A program made the translations under genes and the position numbers. Shown here in pieces: positions 11,730 through 23,910 of a DNA stretch of 64,000 bases. The notes under the pieces were generated by a model that made no database searches, was not told where the DNA came from, and saw only the letters and a program-made list of their open reading frames with translations. Each line of letters begins with the position of its first letter. The stretch's first letter is position 1. Source of the stretch: Euglena gracilis (lineage: Eukaryota; Euglenida; Euglenophyceae; Euglenales); NCBI GenBank assembly GCA_039621445.1, contig CP154956.1, positions 68,999,649 to 69,063,648 on the forward strand, given 5' to 3'.

Positions 11730-13690
11730 TGGCTTCCAGAGGCTGTGCGGGTGCTGGTTCATAGGCAGGCCCCTCACCAGTACAACCCTGACGCGCTGCC
11801 TTTCCCTCCCCTCTTTTTATCCCGTTCGACCTTCTCCCGGTATATTTCGTGCGAACTCCCCACCAATGTGCTGCTGGGGGAGCATTGGTACTACTATGGT
11901 GTGTTGTCAGCGATGAGCACCATGCATATTGTGTGAATATAAAAAGTGTTTAAAAAGTGTTCAGTACAAAAAATGTCTTGAAGGTATAATGATTGTATGA
12001 ATGCAGCGGTCATATGCTGTTGTCTGCAATAACGTGTACCATGTGTAAAGGGGGTGAACATATCATTTGACGTCTGTGTCTGTCTGCAAGAACTCATGAA
12101 TTTTTTTCCTCTGATCCGTTGTGCATTCGCTTTCAGAGGTCATGCACTCCAGCCAGCCACCCTACCCCAAATGCAACGTCGCAATGTTTTGCCACCGGTC
12201 AGCCCACCCCGGTTTGGCCACTCCACGGAACGGCGGGGTTCGTCGCGAAGGAAAGGGGCGGATGGGCTGACCTGCGGAGCCGTCTCCCTCTTGTCTGTCC
12301 TCAGCCACTGACCTTCTTCTCACTAAACCTCAAAATCATTTTGCCTGAAGGAAGCACGTGTCACAAGGTGATGGGCAGGGGGGGGGGGGCAGAGAGCATC
12401 CAGCATGGACCACCGATGCCGCAGAGCCCCAGAGATGGTTTTTTGAAGGGTCATCAATTTGTCTCTGGACCATAGATTCACTCAACACCTGTCTGACCCC
12501 CCGGGTGGGTGGGTTTTCGAGAGGGTGGGTGGGTTGAGGCCTCTGCCACCCCCCAGCCCCATGGGTTGGAGTGGGCCTTGGGTCAGAATTGGAGTGGGCC
12601 TTGGCCCGGCTGAAGGCGGGTCGGGAAAGAATTTCCAGTGTTTTCGGCCGATTTTGGCTGGCTTTGGGTGGGTGGGTGGGTGGGTGGTTGACCCGGGGGG
12701 GGGGGGGTCGTTTGTGGGTGGGTTTTCAAAAAAGTGGGTGGGTTTGGGCCCGGGGAGAAGTGCCCTCCCCCTGGGTCACTAATTGAATCCACACTCTGGA
12801 CCTGACCATCCGTTCTCCGAGGAGCTAAACCCCACCCAATATCCCATTTGATCAAATGATAGCCTCCTCCAAATAATAAACCTCTCCTTGACGGGAGAAA
12901 ATACCTTTTTCCTCATTCTGTGGTAGATTTGGAAGCAATTGGAATGGAAGCAGTCCTATTTTTTTTGCCTGAAAACGGTTTTTGTTGAAAATTGATGGAA
13001 CCTGAGCAAAACAGCTGCTGACATGAAGCGGAAGACATCTACAAGTTTGGCTCCCAGAGTTTTTTTTTTCGTCCGGCGATAAATCCTTTCAATATACTGA
13101 GGCTTCTAATCCCACCCAACTATAGAACCTTTTTTTAGAAAAAATTTGGGTCGTCATGGAATTGTGTGACTGCATGAAAATTGAATTTAAAACTTTGAGA
13201 AACTGTTTCTAGCCCCCCTCCGAGGCCACCACCTTCCAAAAAACAATGGAGCATTGGAGATACGGGAAGGTGGAAATCCACAATATATCCAAGTTATCTA
13301 ATACATCAAAAAATATTTACAAGTGCATCCATGAGTTGACAAAAGGCATTGAACAGTCAAATGTTTCACATTAGCGTTTATCAAACGTTTCCCAAATGGT
13401 TGTCGTCCCAAAATCTTCATATGATGACGAATCCAAAACACTGCAACAGAAAAACGACAGAGCCTTCAGAAAACCAAAGCAGGAGCTATTTGGTCCAGGC
13501 TTTATAGTTCTTTAAGACCCTTACAGGGAGAAATACAATTCATGTTATGTGTGAAGAACATGATTTCTGTTGTTCTGTGAGCATGTTGATTGAGTCCAAA
13601 TAATAAACCGGCCAATTTATTATTTGGGGTTGTACTGTAGTTCATTGTTTCTGATTGACATTAAAATGACGCAAATAAACCTTATTTACA
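11730..13690. other. Gene-poor AT-rich and GGGTGGGT-rich stretch
   Basis: About 12480-12790 is rich in 'gggtgggtgggt', a G-rich tract that could form quadruplexes. About 12860-13680 is AT-rich and begins and ends with 'ccaaataataaacc'-like sequence, which suggests another diverged interspersed element. No open frame with gene-like composition is seen. Confidence 0.5.
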
Positions 13691-14480
13691 GTTGGGAAAC
13701 TAAATAGTGGGATGCCTGAAAATTTTGTGGGTCATACCCAACCCCCAGCCCCAAAGCCTCTGCCAGCCCATGGGATGTGATGATGGTGTGTGCACATTGG
13801 CGTGGCCCTGCCTTACACACCAGTGCCCCAGCCAGCCTTGCTGCTGCACGCTGTGCAAAATTCAGTCCAATTTTATGCGAGCAGGTTTTTTCCATTTTCT
13901 GACCTCCTTTTTTTGGACTGCGAAACAAACCCAGCCTCAGGTAAGGGGACGAGGCGGCTCACATTGCAGTGAGTGGCATTGGACCCCAACTTCGAACAAT
14001 ACAAGTTAACAACCCCTGTCAACGTGGGCTGATGGGGCGATGGCCTCGACATGCCGACCAATTTGGGCAAAGAGAGGCCAAAAAAAAATGGTATTTTTTG
14101 CCCAAATTGGTCGGCATGTCGAGGCCATCGCCCCATCAGCCCACGTTGACAGGGGTTGTTAACTTGTATTGTTCGAAGTTGGGGTCCAATGCCACTCACT
14201 GCAATGTGAGCCGCCTCGTCCCCTTACCTGAGGCTGGGTTTGTTTCGCAGTCCAAAAAAAAGGAGGTCAGAAAATGGAAAAAACCTGCTCGCATAAAGTT
14301 GGACTGAATTTTGCACAGCGTGCAGCAGGAAGGCTGGCTGGGGCACTGGTGTGTAAGGCAGGGCCATGCCAATGTGCACACACCATCATCACATCCCATG
14401 GGCTGGCAGAGGCTTTGGGGCTGGGGGTTGGGTATGACCCACAAAATTTTCAGGTGTCCCACTATTTAGTTTCCCTACTG
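13689..14480. mobile_element. Foldback element: ~383-bp inverted repeat arms around a ~26-bp loop
   Basis: The left arm 13689-14071 is the reverse complement of the right arm 14098-14480 with only a few differences (for example left 'gttgggaaac' against right 'gtttccctac'). The loop is about 14072-14097. Termini are CAG...CTG and the flanks are TATTTA on both sides (a possible 6-bp target duplication, though the right flank is a TTTA repeat). Identical peptides therefore appear on both strands; none is a gene. The structure could be a foldback/MITE transposon or a recent inverted duplication; the end structure favours a transposon. Confidence 0.85.
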
Positions 14481-14665
<185 letters not shown>

Positions 14666-16440
14666 TCATCATCATCATCATCATTTATCATTATTATTGT
14701 TTTAACAAAATAAATTTTGTGTGTTCTTTGTGAGTCGGATTTCTTTGTTTTCCCACCACTTTTTTTTTGGAGATTTTTAATTTTGAAATGCCATGGAATT
14801 TCTTTTATAATATACTGATGGGGTTTTGAATAGATCATGCTGAAAATATAGATCTCGTTGTTGGTTCATTTTTTCTCAGCAGACCTTGTTGATTTTCTGG
14901 GGCTGTTTACAGGAATTTATCACGCGTGCAGATTTGCTATTTTGATTGCTCTTTTTGCATTCCTTGTGTTTCTTGTGCTTCAAGGATTCCTCGCTGTACC
15001 TGCTCCTGTCCATCGCCACTCCTTTTCCAGTGCCTCTCAGCCCCCAAAATCACTGGCCGACCCCAGGGCCGAACAGGCAACCCCACCCCATCCCCATCAG
15101 CCAGATGTGTGGAAACGTTGAACGCCCACTTCCCTCAACCGGACCTGCCTCACCGCGGTCTGATATCCGTCCATCGACCCTCCGCGTCACAGTCCGATCG
15201 TTCCTCCCCTTCCTTGTTCAAATGGTGCGGCGGCTGCGGTGACCCCCCCGCCCAAAGGGGGTGCCGAACAGCATGGCGTCCCTGGAACCCGCGGATCACT
15301 TCCTCGACGACGGAACGCCCCACGAGGCACTGCTGGCCACACTCCGACGTGCCATATGTAGTCATCGAACGGGCCCTTTGGGGGATTTGCAAATCGGAGG
15401 GTCTCTGAGCCATCCACTGGGATCGTTGTCACTGGGGTTTTGGAAGAGAATTCCAAGCACGGAAGTCCGTGCTCCTCTTCCTGTGTCTTATGTTGATGTG
15501 AGATTCCAGCACACAGGGGGCGACCTTCGTTTTTTTGGTTCACACATTGCTACGCTGCGGATATGAACACTGGACTGAATTCCACTTGTCGCCTAAAATG
15601 GATGGAAGACGATGTTTTATATTAGGCTGATCATAGTTTCACCAGTACCATTTGCATTTCTTTCGAACTGTTTGTTGGACGGACTCGTGTCCTGATGAAC
15701 TGGGGAGGTGTGTGGGAAGCCCTGAGGTGCTGCTGCTGTGCGGGGTGTGGTGCCAGCAATGGCACGCGAAATCGCGGAGGAGGAGACTGGCAAGCCTGCC
15801 ACCCTCGCCGTTCAGATGTTCCCGAAGATCCATGTTATGGTACCACTTGCCACTGTTGTGAGTCCAGTGAATAACTTCGGCTTTGAAAAGATGGTAAGGT
15901 TGGCCAGGGAGGGAGTCGTTGAGGGAATCAATGTGCCCAGTTTTTTTTTGGGGGGGGGACTTGTTGATGTGCACGTGTACAACAGAAATGCCGCAGTTTC
16001 CCATTTGGTGCCCTTTCGACGAGGGGGAGGTTCCAAGTGGCCAAACTTATACAGATTCATTTAAGGAATAGGGTCAAGGTTAAAAGCTGAAAGCTGGGCC
16101 TAATTTCGGCTTTATTTTGGCAACAAGTTAGACCTCAATATGGGCCCAACTTCATTTCTTTTCCTTAAACAGCCCCATGTGGGTAACCCAATTATATGGT
16201 ATGCCCAACTTGGCACCCCTTGCGGTGCCAAGTTTGAAATTATGCCTTATATGCATGAAAATGGATCCATCCCTCCATCCATCCATCTATTCATCCAACC
16301 ACCCACACCCACCCATCCATCCAGCCAGCTATGCATACATGCATAAAATTACACACTCACTCATTCATTCACTCTCTCGCTCGCTCAGGTACATGCGTGT
16401 ACACATCTGGTTGGGGAATTAATCATGTGTAATCCCCAAT

Positions 16441-16700
16441 TTTGTCAGGGCCCCAGCGCCAAAGCCTCTGTCAGCCCACTGGCTCGCCCCTGCCCCGCGC
16501 TACAGCAGTGCCCCAGCCAGCTCTGCTGCAGTGCGCTGTGAAAAACTGAGACCGGTCCAATGAGAGCCAAAGCTTTGTGATTTCTGGCACTCCCATATGT
16601 TAAGCGAAACCAGCCCAAGCTAGGTGGCGAGGCGGTCCATACCGCCTTGCATATGCCTTGGACGTCACTTTTGAAAAACATATAATGGCAATCCCTGTCA
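16441..16700. mobile_element. Decayed single-arm relative of the foldback element
   Basis: The order of motifs is the same as in one arm of 13689-14480: 'cccagcgccaaagcctctg', 'gccccagccagct', 'gcgctgtgaaaaactgag', 'cgaaaccagccc', 'ggcgaggcggtc', 'aatccctgtcaac'. Identity is low enough that this is an older copy. It lies in an intron of the dynein-like gene. Confidence 0.65.
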
Positions 16701-17224
16701 ACCCTGAGAGGGCAGTGACTCGGTCAAAAGTGACCATTTTGGGCTGAAAATGGCCAAAATGACCCCAAATTGCCGAAAATGATCCCTCTGTCCTCAGGCA
16801 TTTAGACGTTTCTTGGTCACAGTTGCCAAAACCGCATATCGGGGCCACCGGATTCATGCCTGTACCCGTGTTTTGGGACGCACTCAGTTTAGTGTTTTCC
16901 ATTGCAGGTTCCCCTTGCCGCCTGAAGTACTCTCGGAATTGACTGCCTGGTCCTTGGAAATGGAAAGTGACATTTTCCCCTCACGGGGGGCGGGGTGGCG
17001 ATGGTGTGGTTCCGACTTCCACCTCCCCTGGCACAGGCTGTGGAGGAGGGCCGGCGGTGTTTCCGGGACCTTCACGTCCGGATCTACCTCACGGGCCACA
17101 CCCCCGCCGCCCACCCCCGCGCCTCCGCCTATGCCCAGATGGTGGTGCTGTACCACCGCATCTTTCAGGTGTCGGCCTGGGGGAAGGATGCATACGTGGG
17201 TTTCTTTGTGGATGGCTTTGGCTA

Positions 17225-18160
17225 TAACCCCCCCCCCCCCTCAAATAACCTGGCGGGTGCCAGGTTATTGGAACCAATTTTTGGCCCTGCCCCCCCCCCC
17301 GCCAGCCATAAAGGAATTTTGCCTAAAAAGGGGGTGCCAAGTAACTGGAACCATCTTTTTTGGCCCTCCCCCCGCCAGGTTATTCGGCCCCTGCCAGGAG
17401 TAAGGACCCCGCCAGGCTATTTGGGGGGGGTTTACAGGGATTTCCCCAGTTTCACACCGCAGGAAAATCACAAAAAAAATCATAAGATTTTATCACAATG
17501 GGGCTATCCCCAAAATCACGATGGACTTGAGTATTTGTTTGAAAGGATTCTTTTTCGGAGATGGATCTTTTTGAAAGTTTAAAGTGAATATATTTTATGA
17601 ACCCATTTTTTTGTTTGTTTGAAATCAAAGTTTCTGGCTAGCAGTTTAGTTTTGCAGCCATGACCAGGGGGGGGGGGTCCAGCCGGAGTGACCAATCCTC
17701 CCGAGGTTTTCAGCCAATTGTCCTTTTTTTTGCCAAGCGGCTCCTAGCCAGGCGGCCCCCCTGGGGGGGAGGGGGGGGGGGGGCGGGAGGGGGAGGGGGA
17801 GGTGGGTGGGGAGGGCTGGCCAGCTGGAGAGGATGAGGTGGACGGGGAGGGCTGGCCGGATGGGGAGGATGAGGCGGACGGGGAGGGCTGGCCGGAGGGG
17901 GAGGGCTGGCCGGAGGCCTCAAGGGGCGAAAAAAAGTTGGGGCCAGCTCAGCCCAGCTGGACCGAACCGAAGAGGTTTGAAAAGGGGCCCAAAAATGGAC
18001 AGTTTTGGGGGGGGGGGTTTCCCCCGAAATTTTGGATCAAGAACTCCCAAACCCAGCTGGATTTAGGCTTTTTTTTTTGTTTCGGTTACCAGACACATCC
18101 GGCCTGGCGACTGGCTGACTGAACCAGCAATTTTTTCCAGCTGGCTGGCATATCGTCTTT
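17225..18160. repeat. C/G-run and GGCTGGCC-rich intronic repeats
   Basis: 17225-17440 contains three variants of 'aacctggcgggtgccaggttatt', a short self-complementary phrase; 17750-17950 is a 'ggggagggctggccgga' minisatellite. No exon is seen. Confidence 0.55.
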
Positions 18161-19000
18161 TGAGTATCCCACATGAGATGTCTCTGGCACAAGTGATGGA
18201 ACAACAGCGAATTTGGAAGCGAAATGGGATGATTGCATCGCAAGTCAACCAGGGGATTTCTGGCTCTTTCCAACGCCAAGGTATGTTCTTGACGCCTTTA
18301 ACTCCTCTGAAGTTTGAGGGATGTGAAAGTTGTCGTGCATCAGGTGTCGTACGTTTTTAAATATGGGGGATCATTACAATTCTCGTGTATCGTATCGTAT
18401 CGATCCATAATTGTATTCAAATGCTGTTGGGCATTTGAATTCAGTGACCCAGGAGGAAAAGGTTTTGAAGAGGGGAACCTTTTTGAGACACCTGGATCTT
18501 CTGCTGAGCTCCTTTTCTCCACGGTGTTCCCATTTATTTCACCTCTTTCAGTCAGTGCAACCTCGGCCCAAAAGAAAGGAAACATAATTTTTGGATTGAG
18601 AGGTGATGTTGGGGCAGTAAGTAAGAAAAGAGCATTGATGTTCTATTCTGCCATTTTGCAACTGACATCCACCAACGTTTTCCCTGCTTTTGCACGATCG
18701 GGTTAGATCCTTGTGCTTTTGTCTCCCCATTGTTTCCATTTTTTTTTTCGCTGCAATTGGTGTGGTTTTATTAATTATCTATCTGCGCGCTATCTCATCT
18801 GAGTCCTGGAAGATTTCAATACTGGCCAGATGTGCATTGTCATGTGCAAAAAAATCAGACTGGGTTCGTGACGCAAAGCGATGTTCTGCACCGCTTCACA
18901 CTGAAATAGAGGAACCCCCCCCCCTCTTGGGGATACCCAGGGACTAGCATACCACCCGGGGAGGGGGGGATGGGGGCTGGGAGCTGGCTGGGAAGAAAGT

Positions 19001-19033
<33 letters not shown>

Positions 19034-19210
19034 ACCGCACCGGGCCTGGAGAAAGAAGAAACCCCAATATAATATCACAAATGTCATAATATCACAAAGA
19101 ATCATAGGGTCCTCAGCGCGAAACAGAGGTGAACCCTGATGTTATCAATTGAAATTCAGAATCACATGCTCCATATAAGCATGTGCATATGTGTTTATTG
19201 CGTGCGGTTG
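18160..19210. other. Intronic stretch with one unplaced open frame
   Basis: A frame at 18160-18280 (MSLAQVMEQQRIWKRNG) has protein-like composition but I could not place it in dynein or any family. 18995-19035 is (GGCT)n. Nothing else is seen. Confidence 0.3.
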
Positions 19211-19349
19211 GCAGGCAAAGGTGGCCGACATCTTCCGCGAGCTGCAGTCCTACAGCAAGGCAATTGCCCACCCGAACGCACAGGTGGAGGAAATGGAACG
19301 GTGGCTCAAGGAGAAGCAAACACTGGAGGCAGAACAGGTGCGTCTCTCC

Positions 19350-19502
19350 CTCCTTCCCTCCCTCCCTCCCTCCCTCCCTCTCCCTCCCTCCCTCCCTCTC
19401 TCTCCTTCTGTGTTAGTGTGTGTGTGTGTGTGTGTATGTGTGCCTGTGTGTGCATGTGAGTATGTGTGTGTGTATGTGTGCCTGTGTGTGTGTGTGTGTG
19501 TG
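19350..19502. repeat. (TCCC)n then (GT)n microsatellite after a 5' splice site
   Basis: 'ccctccctccctccc' followed by 'gtgtgtgtgtatgtgtgcc', starting 13 nt into the intron whose donor is at 19338. The Pro/Ser- and Val/Cys-rich open frames are artefacts. Confidence 0.95.
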
Positions 19503-20214
19503 GTAATTGTGTGGTTTGTGTTGCATCCTTGAGGGTTTTCATAGGAGGCTGACATCAAAGTTGGGTGGGTTGCAGGGATGACAGTTTCGGGTTCTTCGGG
19601 GTTTAACAGGTTGGGTGTCTGGGGTTGTTATGGTGGGATGTTCCAAAACGGGATAAATCACCTTTATCGACATCAGGTTTGCAAAGTCTTTAAACACAGA
19701 GGCAGAAGGATGCACTCACATGTGTACTTGTGTGTATATGCATGTATGTGATTGAGTGAGTGAGTGCGTGAGTGCATGATATCTGTGACAGTCGGATGGC
19801 CCATTTCCCGTGTTGTGATTATGGAGGATGGGGTTGTCCAATCATGATGTGTTTGTCGAGCACACCCAGAAAATGCTGCAAAGTGTTAAATGGCGTGGCA
19901 TGGTGGTCATGCACATCCGTCAAAGGAACAGCACAGCAGCATCCTGCCGTTGCTGATTTTTTTTGTGCCTGTGCAAATTGATTATCTCTGTTTAAGTCTT
20001 ATGAGCATCTGACATTCATTACCATTCACAGGAGACTTTGTTGGCAGACTGCCTGATCTATGCTGCTGCATTGTCATATTTTGTGGCGTTCCCAGCACAT
20101 TATCGTCTTCGCTTAATTACTCGGTGCCGGAAGTTGTGCGAAGAAAACCATTTAGCCCCTGGTGTGAATGAATGCACTCTCTCACACACTCTCTCTACCA
20201 GGCTTTTGCTTAAG

Positions 20215-20615
20215 GGATTGCAGTACCCCCCCCCCCCCCCGGGGGGCTGGACTGCAGCTAGTCCAAATTTGGCTAGTGGGTTTTCTAGCAGACCCCCCCC
20301 CCCGGGGGAGTCTGCTAGCAGGGCTAGCTAGTGGAAAAATTTTTTTCCAGTGACCGGCGCGAAGCGCCGAAAATTTTTTTGGGACCCCCAAAAATGGCCA
20401 AAAATGCCCGTTTTTGGCCATTTTTGGGAATTTTTGGAACAAAATCAGCCCAAAACCTGTTAAAAACCTCATTTTTCCTCCGGCGCAAAGCGCCGGGGGA
20501 AAATTTTTTTTTAGTCCGGGGGACCCCCGGACCCTCCCCCGGGGGGAGGGGGGGGTCTAGCTACCACCTCCAATGTCGGGAGGCTAGCCGACCCCCCCCC
20601 CCTCCCCATTGGCGT
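20215..20615. repeat. C/G-run element with GGCGCAAAGCGCC palindromes
   Basis: Bounded by C runs and 'ctagctagc' motifs, with two near-palindromes ('ccggcgcgaagcgccg' at about 20355 and 'ccggcgcaaagcgccg' at about 20480) and an AT-rich core of 'ccaaaaatggccaaaaatg'. It resembles the interior of family A MITEs, but no clear terminal inverted repeats or target duplication were found. Confidence 0.5.
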
Positions 20616-20759
20616 TGGTCTGTGAAAGTTGTCAAATGCCAGTTGGGTTTAAACAGCCACACCTCTGAACAAAACAACAGCACGTTGCTGAATTTTTTTG
20701 CCCCACAGAAGTGTGCAACCATAGTCAAAAAATTGAAAAAAATCACAACAAAATATCCC

Positions 20760-20762
<3 letters not shown>

Positions 20763-20833
<71 letters not shown>
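20763..20833. repeat. (GA)n microsatellite
   Basis: About 35 GA units in an intron of the dynein-like gene. Confidence 0.95.
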
Positions 20834-20837
<4 letters not shown>

Positions 20838-21789
20838 CACCCTCACGTGCACAAATTGTGTTCACAAACAAAAACAAACATGAACACAAACCCAAACATG
20901 CAGGATCATCAGACTGGGGTCTTGTTGCACTTTCACACATTTTCGCATATTTTTGCACACTCACATTTTTTCTGCTCATACTGTTTATCTTTCGTGATCT
21001 TCCCACATTTTTGTGATTCCCAACCTCCCACAAATTTGCAATGTTTTCATGTCTCGTATTTTTCTGCATCTCTCAGGCAGCTTCAGCTTATTTTTATTTT
21101 CAAATTTGCCCATGTTTTTTTTGAATTCTTTTCATTTTTAAAGCTGCACTTTTACCCTCATCTTTTGAGCTAGTGTGTACATTTTTATGATTCGGTGCAT
21201 TTTTTGCACATTTTCTTCACATTTGTCATTGGGCCAGTACATGCATCCCCTCCCCAGAGCACACACGCGCGCGCGCACAGACATACCATCTGCATCCCAA
21301 GCCCTCTGCATGAATTTCTTCAGGACATGCCGACAGGTTTGATCTGAGCCGCTGCTTGACGTCCTCGGATACAGAAGTGCCCTCGGCAACAGCCCCTGGA
21401 CATCTTGATCTTCCGCCCAGGCATCAACGCCACCAAAGTTCACTAATGACTGCACATTTTCCTGTTCATGTTCATATTTGGGGGGGGGGGCTGCCGCCAT
21501 CCCCCCCCTAAATCTTTGTTTGCGAAGGGTATTCAAGTCACCACAGGAGATTGCCCCGCGATGTTGGGGAAGTGGGGCCTGCCGCATGTTCACGTTGCAC
21601 ATGGCAGTGAATGGATCATGTTTCCTTAAAATTCTGCACGGACCCCAATGGTTCTATTGGACCAGCATTGTGTGTTATTGTTTTTTTTGTGATTTTTTTG
21701 CTTCACCCCTGGATTGGCCAAGATTGGTCGAGAAGTCGGGTGGCCATTTACTCCTGAAGTGAAACCCAAAGCCTTCCCGAACAACAATT

Positions 21790-22131
21790 TTGGCTCTGTA
21801 TGGGATCACCGGGTTTCAAAAGAGCATGAATGGCCTTTTCCTTCATTTTAAATACTGCACCCCGAAAAAGAAAGCAAAGGAGGTGGAAACATTCAAAGCC
21901 AGCTTAACCAAAGGTTTCGTCACTTTCAATCAGTATCATTCAGAGTACTTGGTGCCTGCCCTTACCAAAAGAATCGGATTGGCGCTTCACAGCAGTTTCC
22001 ATCAAGGCATTGGTGTGCCCATTATTTTGATATTTCTCCATTTGCGTGGGATTTCATTATCGACAACGGACACACTGAAAATCGATCGGATGAAGGGTTT
22101 TCTGCATGACTTTATGCAGGGGTGGGGTTAG
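21790..22131 (+). other. 113-codon open frame of unknown origin
   Basis: An ATG-to-TAG frame with ordinary composition (contains TPKKKAKEVETFKASLTKGF and a hydrophobic VPIILIFLHL). It lies in a long intron between AAA5 exons, is not in phase with them, and matches no family I know. It may be a transposon remnant or chance. The surrounding 20840-22600 contains no other exon I can support. Confidence 0.25.
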
Positions 22132-23192
22132 GCGGAGCGTAGCAAAACCAGTGCTCCCAAACTCAGTACCTCGGTGCTAACTGGGCCTGACCAGGTTGTG
22201 GCCGTACACATGGCTGGGGTATGGTATGGTAAGGAAATGCAACTTAGCTTCATAGTCCTCCTTTTTGGGGCTGCTTTTTTTTGGCTAGCAAGGGGAGGAA
22301 GAGAAACGGCAACGCCAACACTCGATTGTGGTTTTTAAGTCCCAACGAAAGGATTTTGTTGCCACCTCCAAAAATTTGGAAGTCTCTTGAGCTTCCTTGT
22401 CCACAGGGTTGCCGAAAATCCTCTTTTTTCTTGCGTGTGTCACAAGGGTGGGGGGGGGGGGTCGGCCGCCTCTCCTGGGTGGGGGTGGCCAACCCCCGCC
22501 CTCCCCAGACAGCGGCATGATTCCTTCGTCCAAAGCATGCCTGCCACCCCCACTCCCCGCCACACCGCCGTGCTTGACGGTCGGGGGATTCCTACCCCTC
22601 CCCACCACCGCCAGGCCGGGCCGCACAGCCAACGGTGGCCGCTCATCCTGGACCCGGCCCACCTCGCCCGGGACTGGCTGGCGGCGGCGTACCGCGGCCA
22701 GGGCGTGCTGGCCGTCCCGGCCCGGGGGGACCCGGTGCGGTGCGTGGCGGCGCTGGCCACCGCGGCAGCTCAGGGCCTCGCAGGCGTGTGCACATTGGCC
22801 CCTCGTTTTGTTTTGTTTCAGCTCTTTTTGGGGTTGGTGGCCCCCTCTTCGGTGAGCAGCAATACAGCCAATACTTGAGGTACTCGGCCAAATTGGGGCT
22901 AACCATCCTGGAAAGGCCTGCCCTCCAATTTCCAACGCAGCATGGGCAGTGCCTACTCTCTACTCTGAGAGTTCCTCCGTCTGCTTTCTCTGAATTAATG
23001 AACTCAAATGAACCAATTGAGCGAAAATTTCGAGTTTCGCAATTGCATCAAAATGTGGCCAAGATATAAAGTCGAAACACATGAAATGTTGGAGCTACAA
23101 ACCACCATGCAAGCAAGGTGTAAGATATGTCATGGTTTTTTGAAGAAAGTGTGCCCAACCAGACGTTCTCCATTTTGGCATTGTGCCTCAAA

Positions 23193-23910
23193 CAGGGGTT
23201 TTCTTAAGCCGGAGGGCACCCCATCCCCCGGGGGGGGGGGGTCCAGCCAGCCAGCAGCTCAAATCCAGCCAGCAACCCAAATTCGGGGGAGCCCCCCCGG
23301 GGGTCGAGTGAAATCAAGTTGGGTCCAGCCCGGCCAGAGGCCAGGCCAGCCGGCCGCAGGCTGGCCAGCCAACTGGGCTGCCCAGCTCACCTATCCCTGC
23401 ATTTTTCCCCCTCATAACAGCTTCCTCCATCACAGCGCCAAGCCTTGATCCAGATCCATCCATCAAAATGTCGAAAATGGCAAAAATGTGTTAGAAAATT
23501 TTGGTTTTCATTGACCCAGCCCAGCCCAGCCCGCTCCAGCCCCGGACCCCTCCCTCTCTCCCCCCCCCATCCCCTGGGGGGGGTCCAGCCAGCAGCTCAT
23601 TTCCAGCCAGCAGCCTTTTTGCCAGCCGGAGGCTGGACCCCCCGGGGGGGGGTCCTTAAGAAAACCCCTGGCCAGGGTCAATTTTTTCCTCCGGCGCTTT
23701 GCGCCGAAATTTTTTTGCATTTTTGGCCAATTTTTGCCCAAAAAAAGTGCCCAAAGGCACTTTTGGTCGATTTGGGGGGTCAAAAATTTTCGGTCACCCT
23801 GACCGCGCCACTGTTTAGGTGGGGGGGGTGTCCCCCCCACCCCCCCCCCCCTGGCCCGCAGGGGGGGGGGTCCGGACCCCCTCCTCTCCTTATATCGAAC
23901 CCTGCCCCTG
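23193..23910. mobile_element. Family B MITE (CAGGGGTTTTCTTAAG) with a second MITE nested in its right end
   Basis: The left terminus CAGGGGTTTTCTTAAG (23193) is matched by CTTAAGAAAACCCCTG (23655-23670). The outer flanks are both GCCTCAAA (23185-23192 and 23911-23918), a perfect 8-bp target duplication. The interior carries 'ccagccagcagctc' motifs and C/G runs. A family A element (23673-23904) has inserted into the right terminus and duplicated part of it. It is intronic and non-autonomous. Confidence 0.85.
23673..23904. mobile_element. Family A MITE nested in the family B MITE, 232 bp
   Basis: It starts CAGGGTCAATTTTTTCC and ends TATATCGAACCCTG. It is flanked by perfect 8-bp duplications CCCCTGGC (23665-23672 and 23905-23912). 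Compared with 11345-11720 and 41559-41896 it lacks the first part of the element, yet still has CAGGGT at its left end, so it is an internally shortened derivative that could still transpose. Confidence 0.85.
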
